Assembly (NCBI RefSeq): GCF_024346355.1
Contig: NZ_JAGQCU010000004.1
Location: 62,001-126,000 of the forward strand
From: Cyanobium sp. ATX 6A2
Lineage (GTDB): Bacteria; Cyanobacteriota; Cyanobacteriia; PCC-6307; Cyanobiaceae
Direction: 5' to 3'
Length of the DNA stretch: 64,000 bases
A program made the position numbers and the translations under genes. This document shows, piece by piece, positions 52,825 through 61,278 of this stretch (its first letter is position 1; each line of letters starts with the position of its first letter). The notes under the pieces were generated by a model that saw only the letters and a list, made by a program, of their open reading frames with translations, had not been told where the DNA came from and searched no databases.

Positions 52825-55287
52825 TTCATTGCTCAAGCGGGTGTTGAGCCGTTCGGCCAGTAGCGGGAAGGCCAGGGGCCCCGGCCTGGGGGTGCGCTCC
52901 AGCAGCAGCCGGCAGCTGAGCAGCCGCTCCAGGGCCGCCCGGATGCGCGGCAGTTCCAGCTGCTCCTGCAGCACCTCGCGCCGCGCCTGGGCCAGCAGCC
53001 GGTTGCCGGGCTCATGGCGGCTGAACACGTCGTGCAGCAGGGCGGCGCTGATCTGCAGCTGGCCGCCGCTGCGGCTCTGGCCGGGGTAACCGTTGCGTAC
53101 CAGGCCGGCGATCTGGGCGATGGAGCGGAAGCGCCGGCGCCCCAGCTCCGAGAGGTTCACCGCCTGTTCCAGATCGCTCTCCAGCTCCTCGAGCTCCAGC
53201 AGTGCGTCGCCATGCAGCTCGAACAGCTCCTCAAAGGGGTAGCCGCGCGGGGCGAGCAGCTCGAAGCCGTAGTCGTTCACCGACACCGTGATCGTGCTCG
53301 GCCGCTGGCGGGCCAGGCGCCAGGCCCAGAGAAACCCCAGGCCTTCATGCACGAAGCGCCCCTCGAAGGGGTAGGCGTAGAGGTGACTGCCCTCGCGGCT
53401 GCGGCACACCTCCACCAGGAATTCATCGCGGCGGGGCAGGCGCGAGAGTTCGGCCTGGCGGCGCAACAGCGGCTCCAGGGCCTGCAGCTCGGGGGTGTCC
53501 AGCAAGCCCGATGCGCAGCGATCCACCTCGGTCCGCAGCCCCTCGCTGAGCAGATCGGAGAGGGCCATCTGGCCGCCGGCCCAGGCCGGCACCGCCGAAC
53601 TCTTCCTGCTGGTGGCCTTCACCTGGGCGGTCATCTCCCGCAGGCGCACGAACTCCAGCTGGCGGCCGGCGAAGAAAAACACATCGCCCGGCTTGAGGCG
53701 GGAGATGAAGGTTTCCTCCACATGGCCCAGCACGGCCCCGCGCACGAACCGCACGGTGACGGAGCGATTGGCGGTGATGGTGCCGATGTGCAGGCGGTGC
53801 AGGCGGGCGATGGCCGCCTCGCGCACCACAAAGGCGAACGGTTCCCCCTCAGCGGGGCTGCGCTCCCGCTCCAGGCCGCCGGCCCCGATCGCCGCCCGCT
53901 CCAGCTTGCGGTAGCGGGGGTACGCCCCCAGGCAATCGCCGCCGTCCTCGAGGAAGCGCAGGCACCACTGCCAGTCGGCGCGGCTGAGGCCGCGGAAGCT
54001 CCAGGCGCTGCGCACCGTGGCCCACTCCTGCTCCGGCGCGAAGCCAGGCCCGCAGGCGAGGGTGGTGAGGTGTTGCAGCAGCACGTCGATCGGTGCCTCG
54101 GGTGGCCGGCGCTGCTCCACCAGGCCCGCGGCCAGGCCGCGGCGCATGGCGCTCACCTCCAGCAGCTCCAGGGCGTGGGTGGGCATGAACAGCACCTGGG
54201 AGGTGCCGCCGGGGCAGTGGGCGCTGCGGCCGGCCCGCTGCAGCAGCCTGGCCAGGTTCTTGGCGCTGCCGATCTGCACCACCCGCTCCACTGGCTGGAA
54301 GTCCACCCCCAGATCCAGGGAGCTGGTGCACACCACCCAGCGCATCGCGCCCCCCTTCACCGCCGCCTCGATCGCCTCCCGCTCGGCGCGGTCGATGGCG
54401 CTGTGGTGCAGGGCCAGGGCTCCCTCCATCTCCGGGCAGGCGTAGCGCAGGCACTGGTGCCAGCGCTCGGCCTGGTTGCGGGTGTTGGTGAACAGCAGAG
54501 TGGAGATCGCCGGATCGAGGGCCGCCACCAGCTCCTCGTACATGCGCAGGCCCAGGTGGCCGGCCCAGGGGAAGCCGTCGATCGCCTCCGGCAGCAGGCT
54601 GCGGATGGCCGTGGGGCGCTCGATGGCGGCGCGGATGATCAGGGGCTCGGGGCCGCCGGCTCCCACCGCCGCCCGGGCCGCCTCCTCGAGGTTGCCGATG
54701 GTGGCGCTGATCGCCCAGGTGCGCAGGCAGGGCCGCAGCCGCCGCAGCCAGCTCAGGCAGAGCTCGCTCTGGCTGCCGCGCTTGCTGCCCATCAGCTCGT
54801 GCCACTCGTCGAGCACCAGCGCCTGCAGCTGGCCGAACAGCTCCGGCGCCCTGGGGTTGGCCAGCAGCAGCGACAGCGACTCGGGGGTGGTGATCAGGAT
54901 CTCGGGGGGCCGCCGCAGCTGCCGGGTGCGTTCGCTGCTGGTGGTGTCGCCGTTGCGGATCGCCACCTGGATCGGCCAACCCATGGCCTCGATCGGCTGG
55001 CGGATGGCCAGGGCCAGGTCGCGGCTGAGGGCCCGCAGCGGCGTGAGGTAGAGCAGGCGCAGGCCGGGCCGCGGGTCTGCCAGCAGCTCGGCGATCGGAC
55101 CCATCACCGCTGCATAGGTCTTGCCGGAGCCGGTAGGCACCTGAATCAGGCCGCTGCGGCCCGCCAGGTAAGCCTGCCAGCACTGGCGCTGGAAGGGCAG
55201 CGGCGTCCAGCCCTGCTGCGCAAACCAGGCCTCGATCGGGTTCAGGGAGGCGGCTGGATCCACGCCGACGAGGGCGTCTGACGTCAA
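52762..55287 (-). CDS. lhr: Lhr-type ligase-associated DEXH-box helicase
   Basis: 841 residues from TTG 55287. DEXH helicase motifs: GLIQVPTGSGKTYAA (I), YLTPLRALSRDLALA (Ia), ILITTPESL, LVLDEWHELMGSK (II, DEWH), TWAISATIGNLEEA (III), TLLFTNTRNQAERW, WVVCTSSLDLGVDFQP and IGSAKNLARLLQRAGRSAH (VI). The C-terminal half is the Lhr-specific winged-helix/beta region. This subtype works with an ATP-dependent ligase and the PdeM nuclease. The TTG overlaps the DUF350 stop (TTGA). Confidence 0.93.
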   Translation of the reverse strand: MTSDALVGVDPAASLNPIEAWFAQQGWTPLPFQRQCWQAYLAGRSGLIQVPTGSGKTYAAVMGPIAELLADPRPGLRLLYLTPLRALSRDLALAIRQPIEAMGWPIQVAIRNGDTTSSERTRQLRRPPEILITTPESLSLLLANPRAPELFGQLQALVLDEWHELMGSKRGSQSELCLSWLRRLRPCLRTWAISATIGNLEEAARAAVGAGGPEPLIIRAAIERPTAIRSLLPEAIDGFPWAGHLGLRMYEELVAALDPAISTLLFTNTRNQAERWHQCLRYACPEMEGALALHHSAIDRAEREAIEAAVKGGAMRWVVCTSSLDLGVDFQPVERVVQIGSAKNLARLLQRAGRSAHCPGGTSQVLFMPTHALELLEVSAMRRGLAAGLVEQRRPPEAPIDVLLQHLTTLACGPGFAPEQEWATVRSAWSFRGLSRADWQWCLRFLEDGGDCLGAYPRYRKLERAAIGAGGLERERSPAEGEPFAFVVREAAIARLHRLHIGTITANRSVTVRFVRGAVLGHVEETFISRLKPGDVFFFAGRQLEFVRLREMTAQVKATSRKSSAVPAWAGGQMALSDLLSEGLRTEVDRCASGLLDTPELQALEPLLRRQAELSRLPRRDEFLVEVCRSREGSHLYAYPFEGRFVHEGLGFLWAWRLARQRPSTITVSVNDYGFELLAPRGYPFEELFELHGDALLELEELESDLEQAVNLSELGRRRFRSIAQIAGLVRNGYPGQSRSGGQLQISAALLHDVFSRHEPGNRLLAQARREVLQEQLELPRIRAALERLLSCRLLLERTPRPGPLAFPLLAERLNTRLSNESLQDRLQRLIAEASRLEGQG

Positions 55288-55493
55288 CTCAGCAGCACGG
55301 CCACCACCACCGCCGCCACCCCCAGGATCACGGCGGCCAACACCACCCCGGCGGCCACGTTGCCCTTGCGGATCTCGCTGCGGTAGTCGAGCGGGGTGAG
55401 CCGGTCGAACAGCCAGGTGCCGCCGTAGATCAGCAACACGCCGACGAACGTCCAGCCGATGGTGAGCAGCAGTTGGGTCAGCCGTTGGGCCAT
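55284..55493 (-). CDS. DUF350 membrane protein
   Basis: 69 residues with two hydrophobic helices (LLLTIGWTFVGVLLIYGGTWL and GVVLAAVILGVAAVVVAVLL) separated by DRLTPLDYRSEIRKGNVAAG, the typical DUF350 connecting loop. DUF350 is often linked to aminopropyltransferase and DUF4178 genes, both found a little further along. Unknown biochemical role. Coupled to the helicase gene by overlap. Confidence 0.85.
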   Translation of the reverse strand: MAQRLTQLLLTIGWTFVGVLLIYGGTWLFDRLTPLDYRSEIRKGNVAAGVVLAAVILGVAAVVVAVLLS

Positions 55494-55551
55494 GGCAGCC
55501 GGCTGGGGGCAGGAACGCGTTCCCTAGGCTATCGGCAGCTCATGAGCCGAG

Positions 55552-56652
55552 ATGGCGATGCCGTCATCGCCGCGGCAACCTCCCCCTCCGCCCCCTGGGC
55601 CGGTGGCGTCCGGCCAGGAGCCTGCCGATCAGGTTTCTCCCCCCCAGGAGATCAGCGGCGCGGCCGATCTGGTGCGCTGGCCCCTGCTCACCCTGCTGCT
55701 GCCCCTGGTGCCCCTGCTGGTGCTGCTGGCGGCCGTGAGCCTGCCCCGCCAGCGCCAGCTGCTGGTGCTTGACGGGCAGAGGCCGGCCGTGAGCCGCCCG
55801 TTCCGGTTGCGGGACGGTTGGCTGGGCAGCCCGGAGATCCGCCTGCGCGCCGAGCTGCCGCCCAACACCGCCATGGCCCTGGCGGTGGATCTGATCGATC
55901 CCGCCGGCCAGACGGTGCTGCAGTTCGATCAGGAGGGCTGGCGCGAGCAGGGCATCTGGCAGGAGGACGGGGAGAGCGGCAGCTACGACGAGAGCGACGC
56001 TGAACTGCGCCTGCAGCTGCGGCCCCGCCAGGGGGGAGATCACAGCCTGCAGGTGGCGCTGGATGCGTTCAGCGATGCCGCTGGCCGTCCCCTGCCGCCG
56101 CCGTTGCGGGTGTCGCTGGTGGTGGACAACCACAGCGTGGATCGTGGCCTGCTGCTGATCACCGCCGCCGTCACCGCCCTGCTGGTGCGATTGCTGTGGG
56201 TGGGGGTGTATGGCGACTGCCGCCAGCGCCGGCGCCTGCGGGTGGACGACGACGTGGCGGCGTTGCGGCTGGAGCTGGGGGGCCCCGGCCTGGTGCGGCT
56301 GCAGGTGCTGGGACGGTATGAGGAGCCGGACGTGCCGCCGCGCCGGCCGGCCCCGCCACCGCGGCGGGTGCAGCTGGAGCTGGCCATCGCCGATGCCTGG
56401 GGGGCGGTGCTGCTGCACGAGCGCCTGGAGCTGCCCCTGCGGCGCTGCAGCGACGACGACGACCACTGGTGGCTGGTGAGCAGCAGCCGCTACCTGCGCC
56501 TCAGCCAGCCCACCAGCGTGCGCCTGAGGGCCTCGCTCCCCGATCCCCTGGCCGCCGGCGCCGTGGAGCTGGAGTGGATCCAGCTGCTGGTTGAGGATGG
56601 GGTGGTCACCGCCTGGCCGGTGGCCGTGACCCCCCTGCGCAAACCCGGGTGA
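55552..56652 (+). CDS. Bitopic membrane protein with beta-rich domains
   Basis: 366 residues, ATG 55552. Pro-rich disordered start, a membrane helix (WPLLTLLLPLVPLLVLLAAV), a predicted extracytoplasmic beta domain (residues ~75-200, e.g. LPPNTAMALAVDLIDPAGQT), a second helix (LLLITAAVTALLVRLLWVGV) and a cytoplasmic beta domain (RVQLELAIADAWGAVLLHER). I recognise no family. It heads a three-gene overlapping set ending in an aminopropyltransferase. Confidence 0.7.
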   Translation: MAMPSSPRQPPPPPPGPVASGQEPADQVSPPQEISGAADLVRWPLLTLLLPLVPLLVLLAAVSLPRQRQLLVLDGQRPAVSRPFRLRDGWLGSPEIRLRAELPPNTAMALAVDLIDPAGQTVLQFDQEGWREQGIWQEDGESGSYDESDAELRLQLRPRQGGDHSLQVALDAFSDAAGRPLPPPLRVSLVVDNHSVDRGLLLITAAVTALLVRLLWVGVYGDCRQRRRLRVDDDVAALRLELGGPGLVRLQVLGRYEEPDVPPRRPAPPPRRVQLELAIADAWGAVLLHERLELPLRRCSDDDDHWWLVSSSRYLRLSQPTSVRLRASLPDPLAAGAVELEWIQLLVEDGVVTAWPVAVTPLRKPG

Positions 56653-56876
56653 TGGAGCGCCAGCTGCTGTTGCTGCTCACCCTGCTGGCGCTGCTGCTGG
56701 GCTGCGGCCTGGCGATCACCCGTCCGGCCCTCTACCGCATCGGCCAGGAGGGCACGCCGCGGGCGCGGGGGGCGGTGGCCTTCCGGGGCCGCACCGTGGG
56801 CGGCCGCTGGCAGCCGGTGGCGGGCCAGCGCACCTGGGGCGGCTTTCAGGGCCGCGGGCCGAGCGGGGCGAAGTGA
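56652..56876 (+). CDS. Short membrane-anchored protein
   Basis: 74 residues from ATG 56652 (TGATG overlap with the upstream stop; a GTG at 56649 is also in frame). One N-terminal helix (LLLLLTLLALLLGCGLAITR, with LGCG that could serve as a lipobox) and a basic, Gly-rich tail (RGRTVGGRWQPVAGQRTWGG). Overlaps the next gene by 4 bases (GTGA). Function unknown. Confidence 0.6.
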   Translation: MERQLLLLLTLLALLLGCGLAITRPALYRIGQEGTPRARGAVAFRGRTVGGRWQPVAGQRTWGGFQGRGPSGAK

Positions 56877-58432
56877 GCCGCGCCCGACGGCTGGCCCCCC
56901 GTCTCAGTGCCGCCCAGGTGCGCCTGCTGCTGCTCACTGCCGCCATCTCCTCTGCCGTGGGGCTGGTGCTGGAGCTGCTGCTGGTGACCCAGGCCAGCTA
57001 TCTGGTGGGGGATGCGGCCCTGGCCACCGGGGTGGTGGTGGGCACCTTCCTGGCGGCCATGGGTCTGGGGGCCTGGCTGAGCCAGTTTCTGGCCACCGGT
57101 GCGGAGCCCGCCGTCCGCCTGCTCCAGGTGCTGGTGCTGGTGGAGCTGGGGCTCTGCCCCCTCTGCCTGCTCGGCCCCCTGGCCCTGTTCGCCCTGTTCG
57201 CCGTCGACGGCCCGCTGTGGATGGCGGTGGTGCTGCTCACCGTGCTGGTGGGGGTGCTGGGTGGCATGGAACTGCCCCTGATCACGCGTCTGCTGGAGAG
57301 CCAGCAGCAGCTGCGCACCGCCCTGGCGCGGGTGCTGGCGCTCGACTATCTCGGCGCCCTGGCCGGCGCCCTGCTGTTCCCCCTGGTGCTGCTGCCCTGG
57401 CTCGGCCTGCTGCCCACGGCCACGGCCCTGGCCGTGGTGCCCCTGGTGAGCAGCGTGCTGCTGGTGTGGTGGTTTCCCTCGCTGCGGCGCTGGCGCTGGC
57501 CGCTCAGCGCCGCCGTGCCGCTGGTGGGCGTGGCCGGTGTGCTGCTGGCCCCCCTGGGCGATCGCATTGAGGATGGTCTCTATGCCGACCCGGTGGTGGG
57601 GCGGCTGCAGTCGCGGCACCAGCGCATCGTGCTCACCCGCCGCCGCAACGACCTGCGCCTCTATCTCGACGGCAGCCTGCAGTTCTCCAGCCTGGATGAA
57701 TACCGCTACCACGAGGCCCTGGTGCACCCGGCCATGGCCCTGCACGGCGGCCCCCAGCGGGTGCTGCTGCTCGGCGCCGGCGACGGCCTGGCGTTGCGGG
57801 AGGTGCTGCGCTGGCCCCAGGTGCGCCGGGTGGACGTGCTGGAGCTGGATCCGGCGATGCTGCAGCTGGCTCGCCGCCACCCCCTGCTACGGCGCCTCAA
57901 CGGCGGCAGCCTCGAGGATCCCCGGGTGCAGGTGCACGTGGGCGACGCCTTCGCCCGGGTGGCGGAGCTGGCGGGCCCCTACGACGTGGTGATCGCCGAT
58001 TTCCCCGATCCGGCCAGCGCCCCCCTGGCCCGGCTCTACAGCGTGGGCTTCTACGGCCGCCTGCAGCAGCGCCTGGCCGCCGACGGGGTGCTGGTGACCC
58101 AGGCCTCAACCCCGTTCTTCACGCCCAGGGTGCTGGCCTCGATCCAGGCCAGCCTGGAGCATCTGGGGCTGCACACCCGTCCCTACAGCGTCACCGTGCC
58201 CAGCTTCGGGCCGTGGGGATTCGTGCTCGCCCACAGGCCCGGGCCCCACCGCCCGTTTGCACCGCTGCCGTTCACGGGCCGCTGGGTGGATGCCGCTGAG
58301 CTTGAGCGGCTGTTGGATCTGCCGCGGGATCTGCAGCCCGCCGCCGACGAACCGGTGTTGCCCAACCGGCTGGGGCGGCCGGTGCTGGCGGACTATCAGC
58401 GCCGGGGCCGCTGGCGCCAGTCGTCGCCCTAG
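56873..58432 (+). CDS. Spermidine synthase-like aminopropyltransferase with membrane domain
   Basis: 519 residues from GTG 56873. Seven or so membrane helices in the first ~220 residues, then a class I methyltransferase-fold domain of the aminopropyltransferase group: LYLDGSLQFSSLDEYRYHEALVHP, RVLLLGAGDGLALREVL, VDVLELDPAML, VHVGDAFARV, YDVVIADFPDP. The DxPDP motif is close to the catalytic DSxDP of SpeE, with F for S. Such fused proteins occur with DUF350 and DUF4178. Confidence 0.85.
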   Translation: MSRARRLAPRLSAAQVRLLLLTAAISSAVGLVLELLLVTQASYLVGDAALATGVVVGTFLAAMGLGAWLSQFLATGAEPAVRLLQVLVLVELGLCPLCLLGPLALFALFAVDGPLWMAVVLLTVLVGVLGGMELPLITRLLESQQQLRTALARVLALDYLGALAGALLFPLVLLPWLGLLPTATALAVVPLVSSVLLVWWFPSLRRWRWPLSAAVPLVGVAGVLLAPLGDRIEDGLYADPVVGRLQSRHQRIVLTRRRNDLRLYLDGSLQFSSLDEYRYHEALVHPAMALHGGPQRVLLLGAGDGLALREVLRWPQVRRVDVLELDPAMLQLARRHPLLRRLNGGSLEDPRVQVHVGDAFARVAELAGPYDVVIADFPDPASAPLARLYSVGFYGRLQQRLAADGVLVTQASTPFFTPRVLASIQASLEHLGLHTRPYSVTVPSFGPWGFVLAHRPGPHRPFAPLPFTGRWVDAAELERLLDLPRDLQPAADEPVLPNRLGRPVLADYQRRGRWRQSSP

Positions 58433-58797
58433 AAGTTGGAGAGTGCGGTGATCTTGGCCAGCTTGGTGGCGTCGAGACCCTCAAGTTCGTCCGTCGACAG
58501 CAGCCCGTCACGCACCAGGCCGGCAAACACAATCAGCAGGCCCGACAGGCGGAAATCGAAGCGTCCCTCGATGGAATGGCGTTGGCTGCTCAGGTAGTCG
58601 TGCAGCACCCACACACTGTCCACACCGTCAAGGTTTCCGGCGTGGTCCTGCACCGTCTCCACCAGGGCGTGGATGGCGCGCTGCTGGGCACGATCGAAGG
58701 CACAGCGAGCCACGATCTGCTCCGCTTCAGTCCAGCCGGCATCAGCACTCTTGGCTGCCGACGCTGGACCTGTCGAAGACTCGGATGCCTGGGCCAC
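58429..58797 (-). CDS. frp: Fluorescence recovery protein
   Basis: 122 residues matching the FRP pattern: WTEAEQIVARCAFDRAQQRA, VDSVWVLHDYLSSQRHSIEG (equivalent to the DLWKLHDFLSAKRHEIDG block of Synechocystis FRP), RFDFRLSGLLIVFAGLVRDG and LDATKLAKITAL. FRP binds the red form of OCP and speeds its return to the orange form. It is last in the ocp-crtW-frp run, which fits its partner role. Confidence 0.9.
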   Translation of the reverse strand: MAQASESSTGPASAAKSADAGWTEAEQIVARCAFDRAQQRAIHALVETVQDHAGNLDGVDSVWVLHDYLSSQRHSIEGRFDFRLSGLLIVFAGLVRDGLLSTDELEGLDATKLAKITALSNF

Positions 58798-58845
58798 GGG
58801 CTGCGGTGGTGGTTCGCTGACTTTTCGAAGCTACAGCGCGTGGCT

Positions 58846-59571
58846 TCAGGCCGCGAGCCCGGCCTGCTGGCGCAGGCGGCGGTGGCAGGCGGGCAGCTCG
58901 TACCAGGGCAGGGAGGGATTGCTGTGGTGCTCCACGTGGTAGCCGAAGTGGTAGCAGGCCAGCAGCGAGAGCGGCTCGGGCCAGGCCAGGGTGATGGCAG
59001 CGTGGGGAGCGGCCTGGGCTGGTGCGCGGTGGGGGAGGTAGGTGCCGAACAGGAACAGCTGCAGGGAACTGAGGGCCAGGGGCAGGGTGCAGTAGCTGAT
59101 CACCACCCCAAGTCCATGGCCGTGGACAGTCCCGGCCGCCAGGGCCGCGCCGCCCCAGAGCGACACCAGGATGGTGAGGGAAGTGAGGCTCAGATAGCCC
59201 CCCAGAAAGCGCACGAACCAGCCGACCATCCCCGGCTGGCACGGGGCGTGAAAGTCGGGATCGCGGCTGCCGCCGGGGCCGCGGTGATGAAGCAGGTGAT
59301 TGCGGCGACAGAGCTTGTAAGGAAGGCAGGCGTAAAGCCCCAGAGCAACCCGGCCGAGGCGGTCGTTGAGCGTGGGGCTGGCCGGCACAACGGAGCGGTG
59401 CATGGCGTCGTGGCCGACGATGAACAGTCCCGTCTGCAACAGGGTGCGCAGCAGCACCGCCGGCAGCCAGGCCGCCGGCGGCAGGGCTGCTCCGAAGACC
59501 AGCAGCAGCAGCAGGCTGAGGCACCAGCCGCCGATCAGGGTGAGAGCGACGGTGGTGCCCCGGGTGATCAC
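58846..59571 (-). CDS. crtW: Beta-carotene ketolase
   Basis: 241-residue membrane di-iron enzyme that introduces the 4-keto group, giving echinenone or canthaxanthin. Histidine motifs: FIVGHDAMHRS, NHLLHHRGPGGSRDPDFH and CYHFGYHVEHHSNP. The product is the pigment OCP binds. GTG 59571 overlaps the OCP stop (GTGA), so the two are translated together. Confidence 0.92.
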   Translation of the reverse strand: MITRGTTVALTLIGGWCLSLLLLLVFGAALPPAAWLPAVLLRTLLQTGLFIVGHDAMHRSVVPASPTLNDRLGRVALGLYACLPYKLCRRNHLLHHRGPGGSRDPDFHAPCQPGMVGWFVRFLGGYLSLTSLTILVSLWGGAALAAGTVHGHGLGVVISYCTLPLALSSLQLFLFGTYLPHRAPAQAAPHAAITLAWPEPLSLLACYHFGYHVEHHSNPSLPWYELPACHRRLRQQAGLAA

Positions 59572-60521
59572 TGTCCGAGCTTCAGCAGCTCGGCGGGGGA
59601 GGCCAGCAGGTCGATGGCCACGAAGTAGATCTTGTTGTCGGGATCGAGCAGGAAACGCCAGGCCACGTTCATGCCCACGCCGGCGCCGAACCAGGGGGTC
59701 TGCACCTTGCCGGTGACCTTGATCTGATTGAAGCCACCGTCGGCGGGTTCGCTGTAGCCCCGCTCGGGCAGCAGCTTGAGGTTCTGGCACTCCTCACGGA
59801 AAAAGCGCATGATCCCCTCGCTGCCCACGATCGGACTCTTGAACGGGGGCTGCAGCGCGCCGTCGGGCAGGAACAGCTGGATCAGGTTGTCGAAGTCGTT
59901 GGCGTTGAGCAGCTCCATGTAGGAGATCACCGTGGTGTTGAGCACCCCTTCGATGAACACCTTGGTGCGCTGATCCTCAGCAACGGGCACCCCCACCGGC
60001 TCCATCATCCGCTGGCCCTCGCCCTTGCCGGGGTCGAAGCCCATGTCCACCACGAAGTTGCGGAGCACGGTGATCTGCTGGCCAGGCTCCAGGCCACGCA
60101 GGGTGGCCAGCACCGAGGCGGCGTTGGCGGAGAGCTGGTAGCCCTGGGGAATCGGGGCCACGATCCCCTCATCCATCCACTCACCGAGCTTGTACCAGAA
60201 GCCCAGCTTGATGTTCACCGACCAGTAGGCGTAGGTGCGGCCGATCTCGGTGTCGACACGGTTGGCCAGATCGCACATCACCTGGCTCTGCTCGGTGAAG
60301 TTCATCGCCTTGATCTGGTTCAGCACCGGCTCGGCGAACTGCATCCGCGCCGCGCCGGGGGCAGCGATCGTGATCGTCTGGCCCATTTCCAGATAGGCGT
60401 ACCAGATCAGGGCCAGCTGGTCTTCGGCATTGAGCAGGTTGTAACGCGCTGTGAGGGCGGGAACCGCCTCCGCCGAGAGCGTTTCCGGAAAAATCTTGGT
60501 GGCCTTATCCAGGGTGAACAT
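59568..60521 (-). CDS. ocp: Orange carotenoid protein
   Basis: Blue-light-activated quencher of the phycobilisome. 317 residues, full length: helical N-terminal domain (1-~160) and NTF2-like C-terminal domain. Carotenoid keto-ring contacts Y201 and W288 are present, as are counterparts of W41, Y44, N104, W110 and R155 (offset by one) and E244. Start ATG 60521. With FRP encoded next to it, this is the OCP1 type. Confidence 0.96.
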   Translation of the reverse strand: MFTLDKATKIFPETLSAEAVPALTARYNLLNAEDQLALIWYAYLEMGQTITIAAPGAARMQFAEPVLNQIKAMNFTEQSQVMCDLANRVDTEIGRTYAYWSVNIKLGFWYKLGEWMDEGIVAPIPQGYQLSANAASVLATLRGLEPGQQITVLRNFVVDMGFDPGKGEGQRMMEPVGVPVAEDQRTKVFIEGVLNTTVISYMELLNANDFDNLIQLFLPDGALQPPFKSPIVGSEGIMRFFREECQNLKLLPERGYSEPADGGFNQIKVTGKVQTPWFGAGVGMNVAWRFLLDPDNKIYFVAIDLLASPAELLKLGQ

Positions 60522-60649
60522 GGGGCGGGTCTCCGGGGAGCAAAGGTCCACTCCAAAAGTTAGGTGCTGGATCCCCCACCCGACTGGTGCGGGGACCCGC
60601 CATAACCTGGGGCGGTCTCCATCTTCCGGGCCCGCAAAGCTTCGCCGCC

Positions 60650-61267
60650 ATGGCTGTGTTCCTGCTGGCGTTGCTGGTGCTGGTGGCTCTTGGGGTGCTG
60701 GTGCTGCAGCGGCTGCGACGCCAGGCGGCTCAGCGGGCGCGGGCGGCCCGGCCGCGGGATTGCACCCTGTTTGATCTGCGCCTCGGCGACATCGTGCAGG
60801 CCGAGGCCGCCGACTGGGTGGTGGAGGACCGCTTGCTCTACGACCAGGATGGCTTCCAGTGGCTCGAATACCTGCTCCGTGACAGCGGCCGCAGCCGCTG
60901 GCTGGTGGTGTGCGAGGACGACTGGCTGGAGGTGGGCTGGCTGGAGGCGGTGACGATGGTGCCGCCGCCGCCCTTGCCGCCACCGGCCGAACTCAGCTGG
61001 CAGGGGGGCACCTACCGGCTGCGGGAGCAGGGGATCGCCAGCGTCACCGCCAGCCACCGGCGTATGAACCAGCGCCTGGGACGCTGCCGCTTCGCCGACT
61101 ACAGCGGGCCCGGCGAGCGGGTGCTGGGGCTGGAGATCTGGAGCCAGGCCGGTGCGGCGCCGACGGATGGGGAGCTCGAGGTGACCGCCGGGCGGCTGAT
61201 CGATCCCCGCAGCCTCACCCTGCTGCCCGGCGATGGCCGCTCGGTGTACCGCAGCGCCACGGGCTGA
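60650..61267 (+). CDS. DUF4178-like membrane-anchored protein
   Basis: 205 residues from ATG 60650. N-terminal helix (FLLALLVLVALGVLVLQRLR) and a soluble domain with the DUF4178 flavour: LFDLRLGDIVQAEAADWVVE, RLLYDQDGFQWLEYLLRD, RWLVVCEDDWLEVGWLEAV, a second barrel-like repeat AELSWQGGTYRLREQGIASV. This family co-occurs with DUF350 and aminopropyltransferases; both are within 5 kb. Divergent from ocp. Confidence 0.72.
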   Translation: MAVFLLALLVLVALGVLVLQRLRRQAAQRARAARPRDCTLFDLRLGDIVQAEAADWVVEDRLLYDQDGFQWLEYLLRDSGRSRWLVVCEDDWLEVGWLEAVTMVPPPPLPPPAELSWQGGTYRLREQGIASVTASHRRMNQRLGRCRFADYSGPGERVLGLEIWSQAGAAPTDGELEVTAGRLIDPRSLTLLPGDGRSVYRSATG

Positions 61268-61278
61268 GCGCCGGCGGT

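Noticed and set aside
53014-55281. 755-codon plus-strand ORF opposite the Lhr helicase.
   Set aside because: Same antisense-shadow character; the minus-strand frame has all the helicase motifs.
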